The notes below the pieces were generated by a model. The model was given only the letters and a program-made list of their open reading frames with translations, was not told where the DNA came from and did no database searches. A DNA stretch of 64,000 nucleotides from Ceratorhiza oryzae-sativae. Taxonomy: Eukaryota; Basidiomycota; Agaricomycetes; Cantharellales; Ceratobasidiaceae. Location: positions 107,413 through 171,412 of the forward strand of contig JARWMV010000031.1 of NCBI GenBank assembly GCA_030998015.1. Reading direction: 5' to 3'. How positions within the stretch are numbered: position 1 is the stretch's first letter; each line of letters begins with the position of its first letter. Below are positions 10,348-23,383 of the stretch, piece after piece. Both the position numbers and the translations under genes were made by a program.

Positions 10348-13195
10348 TCAAAACACCCTTCCGACTTGAGCGTCTTCGGAGGCATATAGGTCTAACAAGA
10401 GAATTAATGGATTAGCCGAGCGCATGCCGAAACGAAAACACCGATTACTCACCGATAGGGCTGGTATAGTTGACCAACAGAGGGTGCAAACCCCTCGCAC
10501 GTCCTCTCGTGCTCGTACCACGCGTCAGCGGCACACGGCTGCCGTTTACGCTTCCCGTCTGTATCACGCTAGGCCCAGACGAGGCAAACATCACTCCCGT
10601 TATGGTATCGCTGACTGGGTGCGGAGGTAGTCGATCGTCTTCGTCTTGGTCTGAACGACGTTTGGGGTCGGATAGACCTTCGCCAACATATGCAGGTAGC
10701 TCCTCGTCTCCCAAGGTCACGGTCCCGGCGGCACTGGGACGGCCAAAGTACGAGCTGTCGCCACGAACTGTGGTCTGGATCGTTACGTGTACAGTTGGTG
10801 TCTCGGAACTGATCGAGCCAAACGCACGCCGAGGTTGAGCAGACGCGGCGTTAAGCGGGTCCGAATCAACGGTCGTCGGGGACGAAGGTCCCAACGAGCC
10901 AGACATGGTCCTCCGATGGGCAGGCAGAGGCCTCGTCACCGAACTCGCCTCGGCAATCGACTGGTTTTGGGACATGATTGCCGGGCTACGAGGGAACGCA
11001 GGACTGTACGGGAAATTCGAGGACCCTGGACTGCGTATCTCCTCCCGTTGCCTGGCAGCTTGATGTTCCTGGCGAATGATGCTTCGTTGTTGGAACGTGG
11101 GCTGGCTTTTCGTCACGGGCGCTTGGCCCGACTTGGATTGCATTTGGGAGGTGTGGGTGCGTGCGCGTGTCGCGTAGCCGGCTTCGCGAGCGATGCTCCT
11201 TGGGAAAAAGATCTGTGTCAAACATGGAAGGCACGAAGAAGAGAGCGAATGAATGGTGCAATATTCCAAGTTGAATGGCGCGAGGGGCGGGAGAAGCGGG
11301 CATCGTGTACAAGGCCGAATGAGTGGACATGGAAGCCGTGGGTCGAACATGGAGAGGTGGTAATCGAAGCACATGCGTAAATGGCGTTGAGGAACGACCG
11401 CGTCGATCACCATGTGCAACAAGCGTGTCGAAGACCAGATCAAACGTCATTGTAGGCCAAAACAGGTAAATTGGAACAAAGGTCAGAAGGCTGATGGTAT
11501 ACCCAGTGATTTAATGCACTCACCAGGAGCGTAATGACGCTGGAGACGATGCATCCAATGCCCCCCACCATCGCGAGAATGTCAACAGCTCCACTACAAA
11601 CACCCCAAATGGGTTAGTTTCGGAGACCAAAATAATTGAAATAGCGAAGAAGTTGAATCAACGAAAACACAAATAATTGTGATAAATATGAACCGAGCGA
11701 GCGGACGGGAGGAAAATAGAACAAGACACTTACGGAGTTTTGGCGATGACATGTGGCCCGTCTGCTCTGATGCCGTCGCACGCCAGAATGAGGAGAGGAA
11801 CGACAAACATCAAGCGGAACACGATGCGCAGCCGCTGGAACATATGATCAGCATGTTGGGTGTGTGTTTGACATGATCGGGGGCGATCGTCGCCAGGATT
11901 ATGTAATCCGTCGCAACGCGGGGTCGCTGCTTGGATTCGTGCCATCGCAGCGCCCAAGGTGGGTTGTGCAGCAAAAATGACGAGCTGACTCACGTTGAGG
12001 TCCTGAAACGCGACCAGGCGCACAATCACCTCTGGATCAGCATTCTCGTCCTGTATCCTCTTCAAGAACGACGGAAATTTCCATCTGCCAAACCCTTTGT
12101 GTCAGCCTCCGATTCCGATCCGACAGCGATCTCACGTACAAGACTTGGAAAAACCAAATGGTAATGGCGAGGCTGCCGACGGAGCCGGTGAAAAACGTCC
12201 AGGCCTCGACCTGTTCGAGGTCGTTTCGGGTTTCGATCGTGACGAGGGGGAGGAGAACGAGGGCCACGCCGGAGCCTTTTGACCAGAGAGGGACAATGAG
12301 AAACAGGAAAAGTGCCAGGTTGGGGTGAGGCAGGGATAGGGTGCAGGTCCGAGTTGCAACGGACGTAATCAGCGTTGGACGTGAGCGACCGTAGGCCTGG
12401 CGGTTGCGTAGCAGACGACTCACCAACACACCAGAGCTTGTACTCGAAGCTCTTGAACCACGGCCGGACACCGCCCTCCCCCTCTCCTCCAGATTCGCGA
12501 ATCATAAACAGCCAGAAGCACAGCTCCTCGAGGTGGGAGACTATTTCGAGCGACCATGCGACAGCGAAGATGACGTAGAGCGGGAAGATGAGCTTTTGGT
12601 GGGACTCGGGCCAGGTTTCGGCCGGTGCAGGAATGACGATGCGCGGCAGCGGATGGGTGGGAGTCGAGGCGGGGTTGATGAAGGATACGTATCCGGCCTT
12701 GTACTTCATCACTGGGGCAGTCGTTGAGCAGCGCACATGCGAAGGAACCGTCGGACACACCTGCCATTGCGACGCTGTATATTGTGAGCAGCGGGACGCT
12801 GATGATGTACGAGTACTACTGGACGTCGGCCTCTGCCCCAACCAAACAGCAAGAATCACTCACAGTCATGAGGCGTTTAAACCCGCCGTCTGAGCTGGAG
12901 CGCCATTTTAAACACTGAAGGACGTGAGTGTGAGCGAGGTGGAGAGCAGAGAGGGCGTCGTACTTGGAAGCGATCGTAACGGTAGAGATGCTGGACGAGA
13001 AACAACAAGAGCTGGACGGGTGTAAGCGACGCGCCGGGCGAGGTGGGTGGTGTGCTCACGTGGAAGAGAGCGTGGCCCAGAGCAGCATCGCCTGGGGGGA
13101 GATGACGGACATGCTGGAGACGGTGGTGGCGAGCAAACAGCGGATGAGGCTGTTATTATCCTCAATCGGCGGGTGTCGTCGACTGGATCATCGTT
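10348..13195 (-). CDS. multi-pass (about seven-helix) membrane protein of unknown function
   Basis: Many short exons on the minus strand join into one membrane protein. In order they read SVISPQAMLLWATL, YRYDRF, CLKWRSSSDGGFKRLMT, YSYIISVPLLTIYSVAMA, then MKYKAGYVSFINP ... IFPLYVIFAVAWSLEIVSHL with EELCFWLFMI, then SGVALVLLPLVTIETR ... TFFTGSVGSLAITIWFFQVLY, PSFLKRIQDENADPEVIVRL, RLRIVFRLMFVVPLLILACDG, GAVDILAMVGGIGCIVSSVI, FVPIYLFWPTMTFDLVFDTL and IFFPRSIAREAGY. At least six or seven hydrophobic helices are followed by a long, Ser/Pro-rich, presumably cytosolic tail of more than 200 residues. I believe it belongs to an uncharacterised agaricomycete family of putative seven-helix proteins; receptor function is not shown. 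The N-terminus and first exon are unresolved, and the last exon probably ends at 10348-10350. Confidence 0.6.
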
Positions 13196-15394
13196 GCCAT
13201 TTCCCCGCTTCTCCGCTCTTCAGCCGCTTCTGCACGTGCCCAGCTGATCGTGGCGGTGCTGCGCTTGTTCCTCCCACTCTCTCGGCACGCCTGCAACACA
13301 CGCTCGACACTCGATGGCGCATACACTCCACAGACTGCGGCTCCTCGACGCTGCTCGGCGCCCGGCGATGGCTTGGCGATTCTGCTCAGCCCCGGAATTG
13401 CCAATGCGACAGACACCCGGCACCGCGCTATGACCGAGAAACGCCGACGATAGCGGTTCTCTTCACCGCGGTTTGAAATGGGCCTGCCTGGCGCACTTTT
13501 TGTCCGTAGCCACACCTCGCTTGCACCGACGAATAGTGGCGGCCCCTCCCCAACGGCCAAGCCACTCGCTTTTCACTTCTGTCCGCTTATGCCTGTCGTC
13601 CACGCTCTTGGTCCGATGATCGTCGCACCTGTGTACCTCGGGCACCGGCGCTCCTGGACGGTCTAGACATTCTCCGTTGTCCCTTTCCTTGGTATGTGAT
13701 TGGGACCAGCGGGCGCAATCTAACACTTTGGAGTAATTTTCTACAAAAAGTAAGTTCTTATCATTCGATAAGATGGCCCTTTGTCCGTATCATTTGTAGA
13801 CGGCTCACCCCGAGGATTTTGTTACACAAAGTTCTCTCCAGTCCTACACGCCTCACCACCGCGCTCGATGAGAACTCTATCCAGGCAGACCCTGATTTCC
13901 ACCAATCAATGTCTGCCCTGTGGCCGGCCCCCGAACAGTGTTCCATCATCACTCCTGAACTCGTGACACTTGAAGGCCTTGTCTCTTTCAAATATCCCAT
14001 TAGGATATTCGAAGCTGCACCATGGCGATCTCTCCTGCAAGAGGTTCCTGGTCTTCCTCACTGCGCTGTGGGTCAATCCACCTGCCCTTATGTTGTGTTG
14101 GTTCTAGCCGTAGCGATCCTTGTTCGCTGCATATAGACGGTTCCCAGATATAAACTCACCTATCTATCAACTTCAATTCTCCATAGAATCCATGTTTTCG
14201 GGCGACTCATGCCAGGCAAGTATGTGGCTTCTCGTGATCGTTAGGAATATGGAAAACAACCCTCAAGTTACTCAAACATGTTGTGCATAAATTTCTGCAA
14301 AATCCGCCGCCTGAACATGAAGTTGAGCCGGTCACAAAATTTTTGACAACAGTCGTACGACCGTGCGCGTGTTTTTTTATCTTTTCATTCTTAAAATAAA
14401 CTAGTCTCGTTGGTCATGAGTCAAACGAAGCCAGGAAGCTCATCCTAGCGTGCTGTAGCAATTGTTAAACATCAACTGCGCTCACAAGCGGAGGCGCTCA
14501 AGCTGATATTCCATCGGCATCAACCGCATGTCCACCAAAGATGGTGAGGAGTTGTTCGTCTCGTTAGAGTTCCCACTTGCCGAGATTGTTTGTCTCGATC
14601 GAAACCGCGCATTCCTTCCAATAATAGTGTGCGACCCAATATAACTCGGAGAATCAGGCTATAAATGACGGCCTAAACAGGTCGCCAACTACTTTAGATC
14701 AGGCCGATGCCAAATTGGTCTGCTTTTGAATGGTAGCCTTGATCATGGCGATACGAGTATATGCGTATTGGAAATTCACAGCCTAGGCAGCAAAAGTAAA
14801 CAGAAGTTGCTTGTACGAGACACGAGATAAGCACCAGTCACACATCGGCATGGATGAATCCATCGAAACCGCGCTCCAATTATGTTGAACTTTACTACGT
14901 ACGGTAACGTTTATCCTTGGGGGTGGTCCATCTCAGCACTTGCGCGGTCAACTTCCACTCTTGATGGCCAAAGTGGTCGCTCTTCCATGAACTAACCACC
15001 AGGCGCACGCCTGAGAATCCGAGTCGTGTGCTAGGCAGTGAATCGATGGTGGCCATCATAAATGGGTAGCATGAGCGAAGAGGAGTTGTTCACGAGAGGT
15101 TTTATGGCAGGGTTTGTTAAGCAGACAGGCCATCCAGTATGCGCCCGAAAGGAGTGGCACTGGCTAATGAAAAGCTCTGCGCATAATTCATCACGACTGA
15201 AAATTGATGTCTACGTTTACGGGGCTCTCAACGTATCATCTGATGAAGGGACCGTCCGAGGTCTGTATATTGATTGAATATCGCTCTTTAATAATTTCGC
15301 CAATGGAGACATTGTGATAAAACACATTATTGTTCTCGAATTGTCACAAGCATTATCAATGCAATCTAGCTTCCCCAGTGTCCAACGTGTCCTC
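13196..15394. other. long gene-poor stretch
   Basis: Open frames here (for example 13696-14136 on plus, 13761-14000 on minus, 15062-15277 on plus) show no recognisable domain. The region from about 14.2 to 15.0 kb is AT-rich with frequent stops in all frames. Nothing specific identified. Confidence 0.4.
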
Positions 15395-17839
15395 TCAATA
15401 ATAGCATGACGCAATAGGCGTTGCCTTACCCCTCCAAGCAACTACAGTATCGCATGAGACATCCACGTTTGTTTGAGATGAAGAGAGGGCTACTCACCAC
15501 AGTACCAGCAATCTAACAACAATGACGGGTCATATTTCAACTTCGTTTTCAATAATTGCGCGTAATTCTCTGAGCCCCAGAACGAAGCCATCGCCCCTGG
15601 CTCATAGACGTCGGCCTCGTTCTACATTTTGGCGAAGCCAATCAGGATTGTTTTGGGCGAGAAAATATTGCAACGCCACATACCAAGTAGGCTCCTCCGC
15701 CAGGAGTAATCGCCCGGAGTGGATTGATTGCAGAGTAAACTGCCAAGTAACCCTGCTTGGCGGCGTCTGTACTCGCATCCCAGTCCCAGTGAGTGGATGC
15801 AACCACGTGCCATACGGCTCCTCTCCACGCAGGCGTTACGCTGGTCGAATTGGGTTTTGCAGAATAGCTGAAAGGCGTGGTCAAAAATAGCCCGGTTTCT
15901 CCACCCGACAACACCATAGTTTGCATCGTTGCGTTGTACAACAAGTTCTGCGCCTGTGGGGTAGCAAACAATGATTGAGGGATGAGGCGAGACGAGAGTG
16001 CGCCGTTGATCCCGGCTGCGATCGGCGTGCTTCCGATTGTCGAGAATAGCGGTAGATAGCTCTGGTAGTTGCTCCATTGGGCCTGTCCACCGGCGGCTTT
16101 GAGGAAGTCGGTGAGCGGTTTCAGAGAAGCGACGGCGGCGGTAGCATTGAGTTTGGGGTTGGCAAGAATCGACGACGTTGGATATATATAGCCGCCCCAG
16201 CCATCTTTGGTCCACTGAAGCGAGTTCTCGACGGCGATCTTCATGAGGCCCGCTACATTAGCTGCGGTCGGTTCGAGCTTCCACAGGAGACTCTGCTCGG
16301 ATAATGAGCGGCTAGCGAGCGGATGATCAAAAAACCAAGGACCTACAATAGTGGGCACCCGACTCGGGACTACTTCACTTGTGACCTCCAATACGACGCC
16401 GAATGTCCCACCCCCACCTCCACGTAACGCCCAAAAGAGATCTTGGTTCTGACAAGAGTTGGCAGTACGATATCGCCCGTCGGGCGTGACAACCCGGAAT
16501 TGAAGCACCCGGTCAGCACCCAGACCATAGGTATTCGAAAGAATCGAGTGACCGCCGCCCTGAAACAAGGGAATAGGGCAGTGTTCAGGATTATGTGAAA
16601 GATCATCGGATGACAGACATACCATGACCCATCCGCCTGCTGCGCCAACTGTTTTGGCCGACCCTCCAATGAAAGTAATGTTGTTAGCCTCTGCAAAGAG
16701 ATATATCGATTCTAGATCTTGACCAGCCTATGTGATCGGATCAGTCAAACAAAGTCTCAATGGGTCAGACGATGTGATATGGGGACTTACCCCGTAGGTC
16801 AACGCTGGGGCACCCGCAATCGAGCATCCTTCCGGTACAAACGTCGTAGTATAGTTGATCTACTACCAAGGTTGAGAGAGGAGACTGGGAAAAGTACAGC
16901 ATTGAAATCATACGTATTTGATGTTGTGCGTCTACGAGCAAGCTTTGATTAGTGAGACATGAACGTGAATAGATGGGCTGGACTTTACCCAGAGAGCCAA
17001 TGTCCCAGGGGCAGAGCTCTTTCCTGCATAGTCATGCTGCGACATTATGATTCCCCATCAGAAAAAAAGAAGTCGAAGTCGATCGGATATGGAACCTACG
17101 CCAGTGTTTTTTATAGAAAGAGGGACTCCAGTCCTGTTCGAAAAGAAAAATGCTTGGGTCACGTCTGCTGCAGTTTTCACGGATATCTACGATATATGAA
17201 CCGTGTGAGAGTCCAAGTCGCGAGGTGGATGGAACGTAGGGTCGAGATGGTAGAGGAAGCCAGGCGAGCGAAGCGCCCAGGGCCAGACGGTGCTTGTCAG
17301 ATTGTTGAGGGTAGGCAAAGTATCAGATGAGAACTCACATAGTACGGCGCGACACTTCCCTGGTTGCATACCTTGGGGGGAGAGTAAGCGGTTGCGTTGC
17401 TAGGCTTATCCGAGTCGAGTAAACATCCTTGGTTGGTCTTTTGACAGGCTTCCCATTGCGTCTGAGCCGTGTAGCGAGTCGGTTAGCTTAGGCTCCGCCC
17501 GCCGATTGCGCAGCTCACCCTCATCATGGATCCGAACTGTGTAACTCTGAACGCTATCGGCCACGTCAATGTCAATATGTGAGGATACCAGTCTCGATTC
17601 TACTGACTGTCTAGTCCATATTTCGCCTGCACGGTCGGGCAATCCGGTCCGCCACTCGTAACGTTTACCCCTGCCTGTTGGAAACAGGATCTGGCGAGGG
17701 GAATGCCATATCCCAAGCGGCCGCCAACAGTCGAGTTGAGTCCGTCCCATTCGGCCTTGGGGATGTCGTATGGACTGCGTGGGGGGGCCGACGCAAGGGC
17801 TGCAAGGGCCGCAAGGATGGGGAGGACCAGGGACAGCAT
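15395..17839 (-). CDS. secreted FAD-linked oxidoreductase, berberine-bridge-enzyme type
   Basis: About ten exons. The protein starts with a signal peptide (MLSLVLPILAALAALASAPP), followed by CFQQAGVNVTSGGPDCP, QWEACQKTNQGCL, CNQGSVAPYY, VPLSIKNTGHDYAGKSSAPG, VPEGCSIAGAPALTYG, YLFAEANNITFIGGSAKTVG and AAGGWVMGGGHSILSN. Next come FAD-binding DRVLQFRVVTPDG and ALRGGGGGTFGVVLEVT, then a C-terminal BBE block (NEADVYEPGAMASFWG ... YDPSLLLDCWYC) with the stop at 15395-15397. The histidine in NTGHD is the expected covalent FAD attachment site. The flexible loop has no second cysteine (GWVMGGGHS), so a single covalent link is predicted. Fungal members oxidise sugars, alcohols or secondary metabolites; the substrate is unknown. 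No frame break was seen. Confidence 0.85.
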
Positions 17840-18156
17840 GGGGGCGAAGCGGGACAGCAGCCCTCGCCGCGCAGTTTATCTTCCGTCGGCGAGAAGTCGG
17901 TCGGCAGGGGCGAGCCCGGCACGTGGGCGCCTATGCCTTATGTCAGCGCCAGCCGAACGTCGGCCGCCCCGGTCAGAGCAGGCGCTAGCCGACGCAGATT
18001 CGATCAGACACATGGCGCCGAGAGCGCCCAGCACGCCCAGCACTCTCTAATCCATTCAAAACATGCTGTCTCGGGGCCTCGACATGTTGCTTCACCCACG
18101 TCTCAACGCCGCAGTCCCGCCCGATTCAATCTCAAAGCTCGTCCCGCAGTAGGTCA
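17840..18156. other. intergenic between divergent oxidase and kinase-like pseudogene
   Basis: Short GC-rich spacer that should hold the oxidase promoter. Open frames in it are composition artefacts. Confidence 0.4.
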
Positions 18157-20307
18157 ATGACCGCGGCTCTGCCGTCCTCGCTGGCTCATGATCATAGTCA
18201 ACAAACGTCGTCGCTCCAACGTGGGTTAAACATAGAGCGCGCGCTTCCACAGGAGACCAACCAAGCATTATACGAGTACCCCGGCTTCGTCGACGAATTC
18301 TTGGCCGTCCCCGACGGAACTCGGCGTGAGCGCATTCGGCTTGCTCTTTCGTCGATGCCGCTTTTCTCGCAGCCAGGCAGCCAATGGATCAACGACTGTC
18401 GGGGTCTCCAGGGCCAGGAAAGTCGAGAGATGCATGCCCAGGTGGCATGTATTCTCGGCGTCATGCCTTTGCTTCAGACCAACTTTGGCCGGCGCATCAG
18501 GACATCGTGCCTATCAAGGGCGACCCAAACGACACAGACACCAGCCCAGACATTGGGCAAGCAATGTCTGGTTCAGACGGTAGGTGCCCTGGGCCGAGGT
18601 TCCACTCTTCGCGGAATGCAAGGGCAAGAGTGCAGCCAAAGGTCGCGAGGAACAAATTAGTGATGCTCTGTTGCAAGTTGCCCGTTACGCCCGCGCGACA
18701 CTCATCCATCAGATAGAGCACCTCTACGTTTTCTCGATCATCACCTATGGTACCGAGGCCATCTTCATACGTCTCGGACGGACAGGGATCTTTCATTCGC
18801 CCCGTTCAATTTGCAGGAAGATTTCTCCGGGTTCGCTCTGGCTGCCTCTGGTCTATTCTCTCTATCACCCGAATCGTTCGGGTACGACTGCCAGTTCTAC
18901 TACTGGCTTCTCCTGACTGGACGGGCCCACGATTACAACAGCGAACGAGAGATTCGGATCAAGATCGAGAAACGGCGTTGGGTCGTGTCGGAGATCCTCT
19001 GCCAGCGAAAATGCCTCATCGGTCGCGCAACGCTTGTGCTTTTGCTCGCTCGTGTTCAAAGCCGTCGCCAGCGGGTAGTACTGAAGATTATCTGGCGTGT
19101 TGAATCGCTTTACGGACGAGGGAGAGAACCTGGCGGATTTTCGAGGGTGGCACAGCATATGCCAGTGTATATGGAGTAAAGTTGGTGTCTCTACGGCAGT
19201 TCGCAACAGAGACGCTATGGCCACTTCGCCTTTATGAAGAGTTTTTATCCTCTATTAAGAAACACCAAGACCGCCGAACTCCACGCCCATGCCTCCGGGA
19301 GCTCTGTACAGTTTCTAACCTCCGGCATCTCGAATGCCTCTCGTGGGTTCCGGAGGACCGTGTGCTTAGTACTATTATGATGGAGGAGGGTTTCGCGCTT
19401 TGAGCAATCGGACGACTTGGTGACCTTCGGGTGCTAAGGGATAGCGTAGCCGGCAAGTCTTGATCAAAACTAGTGTGACCCAATTGCTGAGCGATAGCCA
19501 GGATTGTGGAGCAGTGAAAGGTTCACCGGGACATCAGCGAGGGAAACGTTCTATGCAGCTAATTACCCATTTTGCCGGAAGGCTCTCACGACAATCCCCT
19601 AAATCATCTTGAGAGTGCGCCAGCCAACAATCCCAAAAACTTCTCTGATACAGATACCGGTTCTGACCCGGATACCGACACAGATACGACAAATACATCG
19701 AGCCTATTCTCAGAGGTCCGTTCCGAAAGTTCAGCCAAGACAGATCCAAACGAGCCTCCACTCGCACCCGATGGAGGAGTGCCGTTGTAAGTGTTAAGTT
19801 TTGGTAAACCGTTCTAAAACTTTCAAATGATCAGGTGCAGACAAATATCAGCTTTATATTCAGCAGCGTTATGGGAATCACGTTCGGCGGGGCGACTATA
19901 CGATCTCGAATTCATGGTAAACCAGGACCGCCCTGACAACGAGGCTCGGGGGATGGAACGAATGGCAAGTGAAGCACCTCCTACTGACATAGCTCCGACA
20001 CTACTTTGCAGGGTACGTCGGCTTTGTTTCGGGCCAACTTTTGCTTGCCACGGACCAGAAGCCGGTCCGCCATACTTACCTACACGATCTCGAATCGATA
20101 TTCTGGGTACTTGTTTGGATGCTTGAAACTCACGCGGAACCCGGTCAAAAGCCAAGTGCACAGGCAGAAAGGCTCATCGGCAAGATGACGAAACCCTGGG
20201 GGAATCTAAGCGCGGCTGCATTACGTCGCCAAAGAGAGCACGCAGTGATATCATCGAATTGGGCAATGGCTGGCCTTTTCACATTACCCTGCGTCTTTGG
20301 CTTGTAA
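18157..20307 (+). pseudogene. FunK1-type fungal protein kinase, decayed
   Basis: Fungal-type protein kinase (FunK1 family, expanded in Agaricomycetes). An ATG at 18157 opens MTAALPSSLAHDHSQQ, followed by an N-terminal region with EYPGFVDEFLAVPDG. Later pieces in shifting frames read VPLFAECKGKSAAKGREEQI, then PFNLQEDFSGFALAASGLF, LIGRATLVLLLARVQS, LYDLEFMVN (the DFG-like position, here DLE), GTSALFRANF and TYLHDLESIFWVLVWMLET. The kinase signature GT..(F)..HDLES typical of this family is therefore present. Two one-base frame breaks are needed, near 18795-18805 and near 20035-20045. The region 19180-19560 does not join cleanly and the HRD loop was not found. Called as a pseudogene for these reasons; indel sequencing errors are the alternative. 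Confidence 0.6.
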
Positions 20308-20511
20308 ATTTTAGAGCCCAGCACAGGACCCATGACTGGAATCAGGATAAATGTTGAATTTCAGGAGATAACGAGAGTACACTGATAGGGGACACATGAA
20401 CTATGTAACATCATGTTGGCTTCGCCTGGGACCATCGCTGGTAGTATAACGCTTCGGTGTTGAGGACCACCGGACCGAAATTTATCCCACTCGTCTCTTC
20501 TTTCATGTGTT

Positions 20512-22912
20512 TCAGTTCAGATAATTAAAAATGGGATAGTAGCGGGTTTTCACCTGCAGATTTTTTTTACCAATGGGCCGTTCCTCGGTTTTCGACAACT
20601 CTTCCAGCTCCGACAGGAACCGCAAACCCGAGGGATAGCTCTTGGTTGCATCGTAGATCAGTTTTAACGCCAATGTCTGTGCTTTCCGAGCAGCTTCCAG
20701 GCAACGGCCATTTATGTCAACCAAGTCCCCTGCGCTATATGATTCCCTATATGCTTTCCGCAACTGTTGGCACCAGTAGCCCATTGCCTTTCTGATGGCG
20801 TTATCCAATAAATGAGTGGCAGGATCTTTAAATTCGCTTTGCCAGAAGGCACAGCGAGCATCGTGCGACCGAAACGCGATTTCGTAGCTTTCTACGAGAT
20901 CCCTAGCAGAGTTCGTATTTGGCCAGACCAACTGAAAGATTGTCCATACGCAAATCCACCAAACAGACTCCAAGTCGTGCAGCTGATTCTGCTGAAACAA
21001 GGCGGGTTCAAGCATTGGCGCAGGTGTTTCTTCGGGGTCAATCATGTCTTCAGGGAAATGGAGATAGCAGGAACGCGCAACTTCGATAGCCATGAATTCG
21101 TAAGTCCCCTATCTCGTCCTGCGATTGAGTAATATCGCGAATTCACAGAAAATGCATGCTTACTATTTTAACGCCATGGGATGTGGATTCACTATCTATT
21201 TTATTGATATATTCCAGATCAATAATGACCCCACGTTTTCCGCCGCCGCTTTTGTCCGAAATGAGAAGAATGTTTCCAGCGCTTACATCACGATGAACGT
21301 ATTTGGCCTCATGAATTGCCTCGAGACCTACCCAATTAGCACGCGATCGTTGTGCGAAGCCTGCATGCCAACCTTTCAGCCCGCCTTCTATTGCAATGAT
21401 TACATCTTGATAGTCGCGGAGGTCATAAAGCGGTATTCCAATCTCCTCGAAAACAATTCGATAGTGCTGCCGTGGAAATCGATTCACGTTCACATGGTCC
21501 CAGTGGCCCTCGTCCGGCAAATTTGGGACGCTCTGAGCGGTTCTGGACCGCTTAGAAACGCTGCTAATCGAGGTGCATTTTCTTCTGCTTTTTGAACTCC
21601 CTTGACGCATTTCAGCGGGTCGGAGGACCTGGCCTGTGGCTACAAAATCCTGTCCGCGACGGATGACATTTTTAGTGTGGTCTACTGGAGAGGGGCTGTG
21701 TGAATGGCCAAGGGCAAATCCAGCGTCCATGACGGTAAGGAAGTAGCGTGGATAAGTATTATCCAAGGCTATAATTTTGGCAATAACATCATGCTCTGCT
21801 GGGCGGTCATCATGAACCCAAACGTCTTTTAGTGCATAGAGCGGACCCGATGGACTGCCACTAGTATCAAGCTTTTGCACCGTCCAGACCCGTGTTCCGC
21901 GCCCAATGAGACTTTCGGCTCCAACTTCAGAGATAAGTCCAACCGTACGATATATGGTTTGGGGTTTGTCTGGCGAATAAATCGCGATGTCATACCTTGG
22001 AGTGGCCAGCGTCGCACCCTTCGCCAATTTAAGACCGGGATCGTAGCCAAGCTCTTCCAAGGTGGCTCGCGTTATCCCTAATACGATCTGTACAAAATAT
22101 TTCCAGCCCTGCAACGCCAGTCAGGGCCGTTTGGTGCAGGCAAATATGCACTGACCTCGTTGAGATCGAACGCTGTGGATGAAACGATTCCGCAGCGGTC
22201 GTTGAACCAGAGCCTTGCATTTGTATCCTCTACGGTGAGTCCGAACACGAATCGCCGGCGGGGATCATTGCGCATAGTATGACGCATAGACCACACCACC
22301 TTCGCAAAATTCTTGGAAGCGAGCAAGTCAAGGTCAATATGGCTTCAATGCGAAATCTGGGCAAAGGCGTACGTCATTCGCAGATTCAGCCGTCGACGAT
22401 TTCTTGAATTCCATGGGCATAACAATGTCTGCCCAAGAATCACCCCCTGCTAATGGGAACGATTTTATTGATAGTTGCACATAACCATCAGGGCGAGATA
22501 TATTAGTACGCTGAGAGAGTGGTGGTTGGTTGCCATTAATGATACATTCGACTCGAGGGTCCGAGAGCTCGGCTATTGAGACAATACAGTTGAAAATATC
22601 TCCGATGAAATCGTAGATTTTTGTTTCACGATCGGATTTCTTCTGAGGATTCACTTCCAAGAAAGACCACCGCCGATTTACAATATACCTCTTCTCGATT
22701 TCTTCGGAAATGCTCCCCAACGTACGATCCGTTGACACATCGGGCAGGATTGCAGATAGTAACGAATCTAGCTCGACTTCTGGGATCCCCGGGACATCGG
22801 CTAGCAGTGTTGCGCGGGAGACCGCGACATGTTGAGAGTGGTAATCCAGAGTGTGCGTAGTTCTAGATCTGGTAGGATAGTCGGCAGGCGTGGCGGTAGG
22901 TGTTTTTTCCAT
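20512..22912 (-). CDS. FunK1-type fungal protein kinase
   Basis: ATG at 22912. The N-terminal part contains ERIE-like acidic and basic stretches, WSFLEVNP, IVMPMEFKKS and SMRHTMRNDPRRRFVFGLTV. The kinase core has GRGTRVWTVQKLD (nucleotide loop), YALKDVWVHDD (VAIK-like lysine), the catalytic loop YVHRDVSAGNILL, IIDLEYINKI (DLE in place of DFG, usual for FunK1), then MAIEVA and LHDLESVWWICVW, and the stop at 20512-20514. The family is abundant in Agaricomycetes; function is mostly unknown. A one-frame jump near 22335-22345 between ...RLCPDFALKP and HIDLDLLASKNFAK may be a tiny intron or an indel. The gene converges with the decayed paralogue at 18157-20307, which suggests a local duplication. 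Confidence 0.75.
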
Positions 22913-23383
22913 GGTAAACAGTTATTATAAACGGTTTGAACCTCGGAGTTGGCCGAAAGTTGGTTTGCGGCGTTCACGGGATTGTCTGTTGGAGTAGGGG
23001 TGACCGGGGGTATGCCCCGGGTTTGGTCGTGTACGCTCTATAGTGTAATCTCAACGCTTTCCACCACCTCACACACACATCTGCAACGTGTGAAACAAGC
23101 CGTAAAGCCAGTTGAGGAGCGTAGTTCGTGTTTTATGGATAGCTTGCTGGGTGGCATCTACCTATGACACAAGGGCGGGGCAAAGGTTCGCGGAGGGTCC
23201 TGTACGGGAAAAAGGTACATTACACCGATCTAACCAACGAGATACACAGACAGCCCTCTCGGTATAAATCTACCCCAGCTCTCATCACATCACGAGATTG
23301 TCACCCAGGACCCCGATCCGAAACTGACGCCCACGACGGTACTGATAGCCCATCCTGTCAGAAGTGAGTGGTCAGAAACATGT

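Noticed and set aside
12808..12817. GTAC-GA-GTAC as a member of the palindrome family
   Set aside because: The spacer is two bases rather than three, and it lies in the membrane-protein gene.
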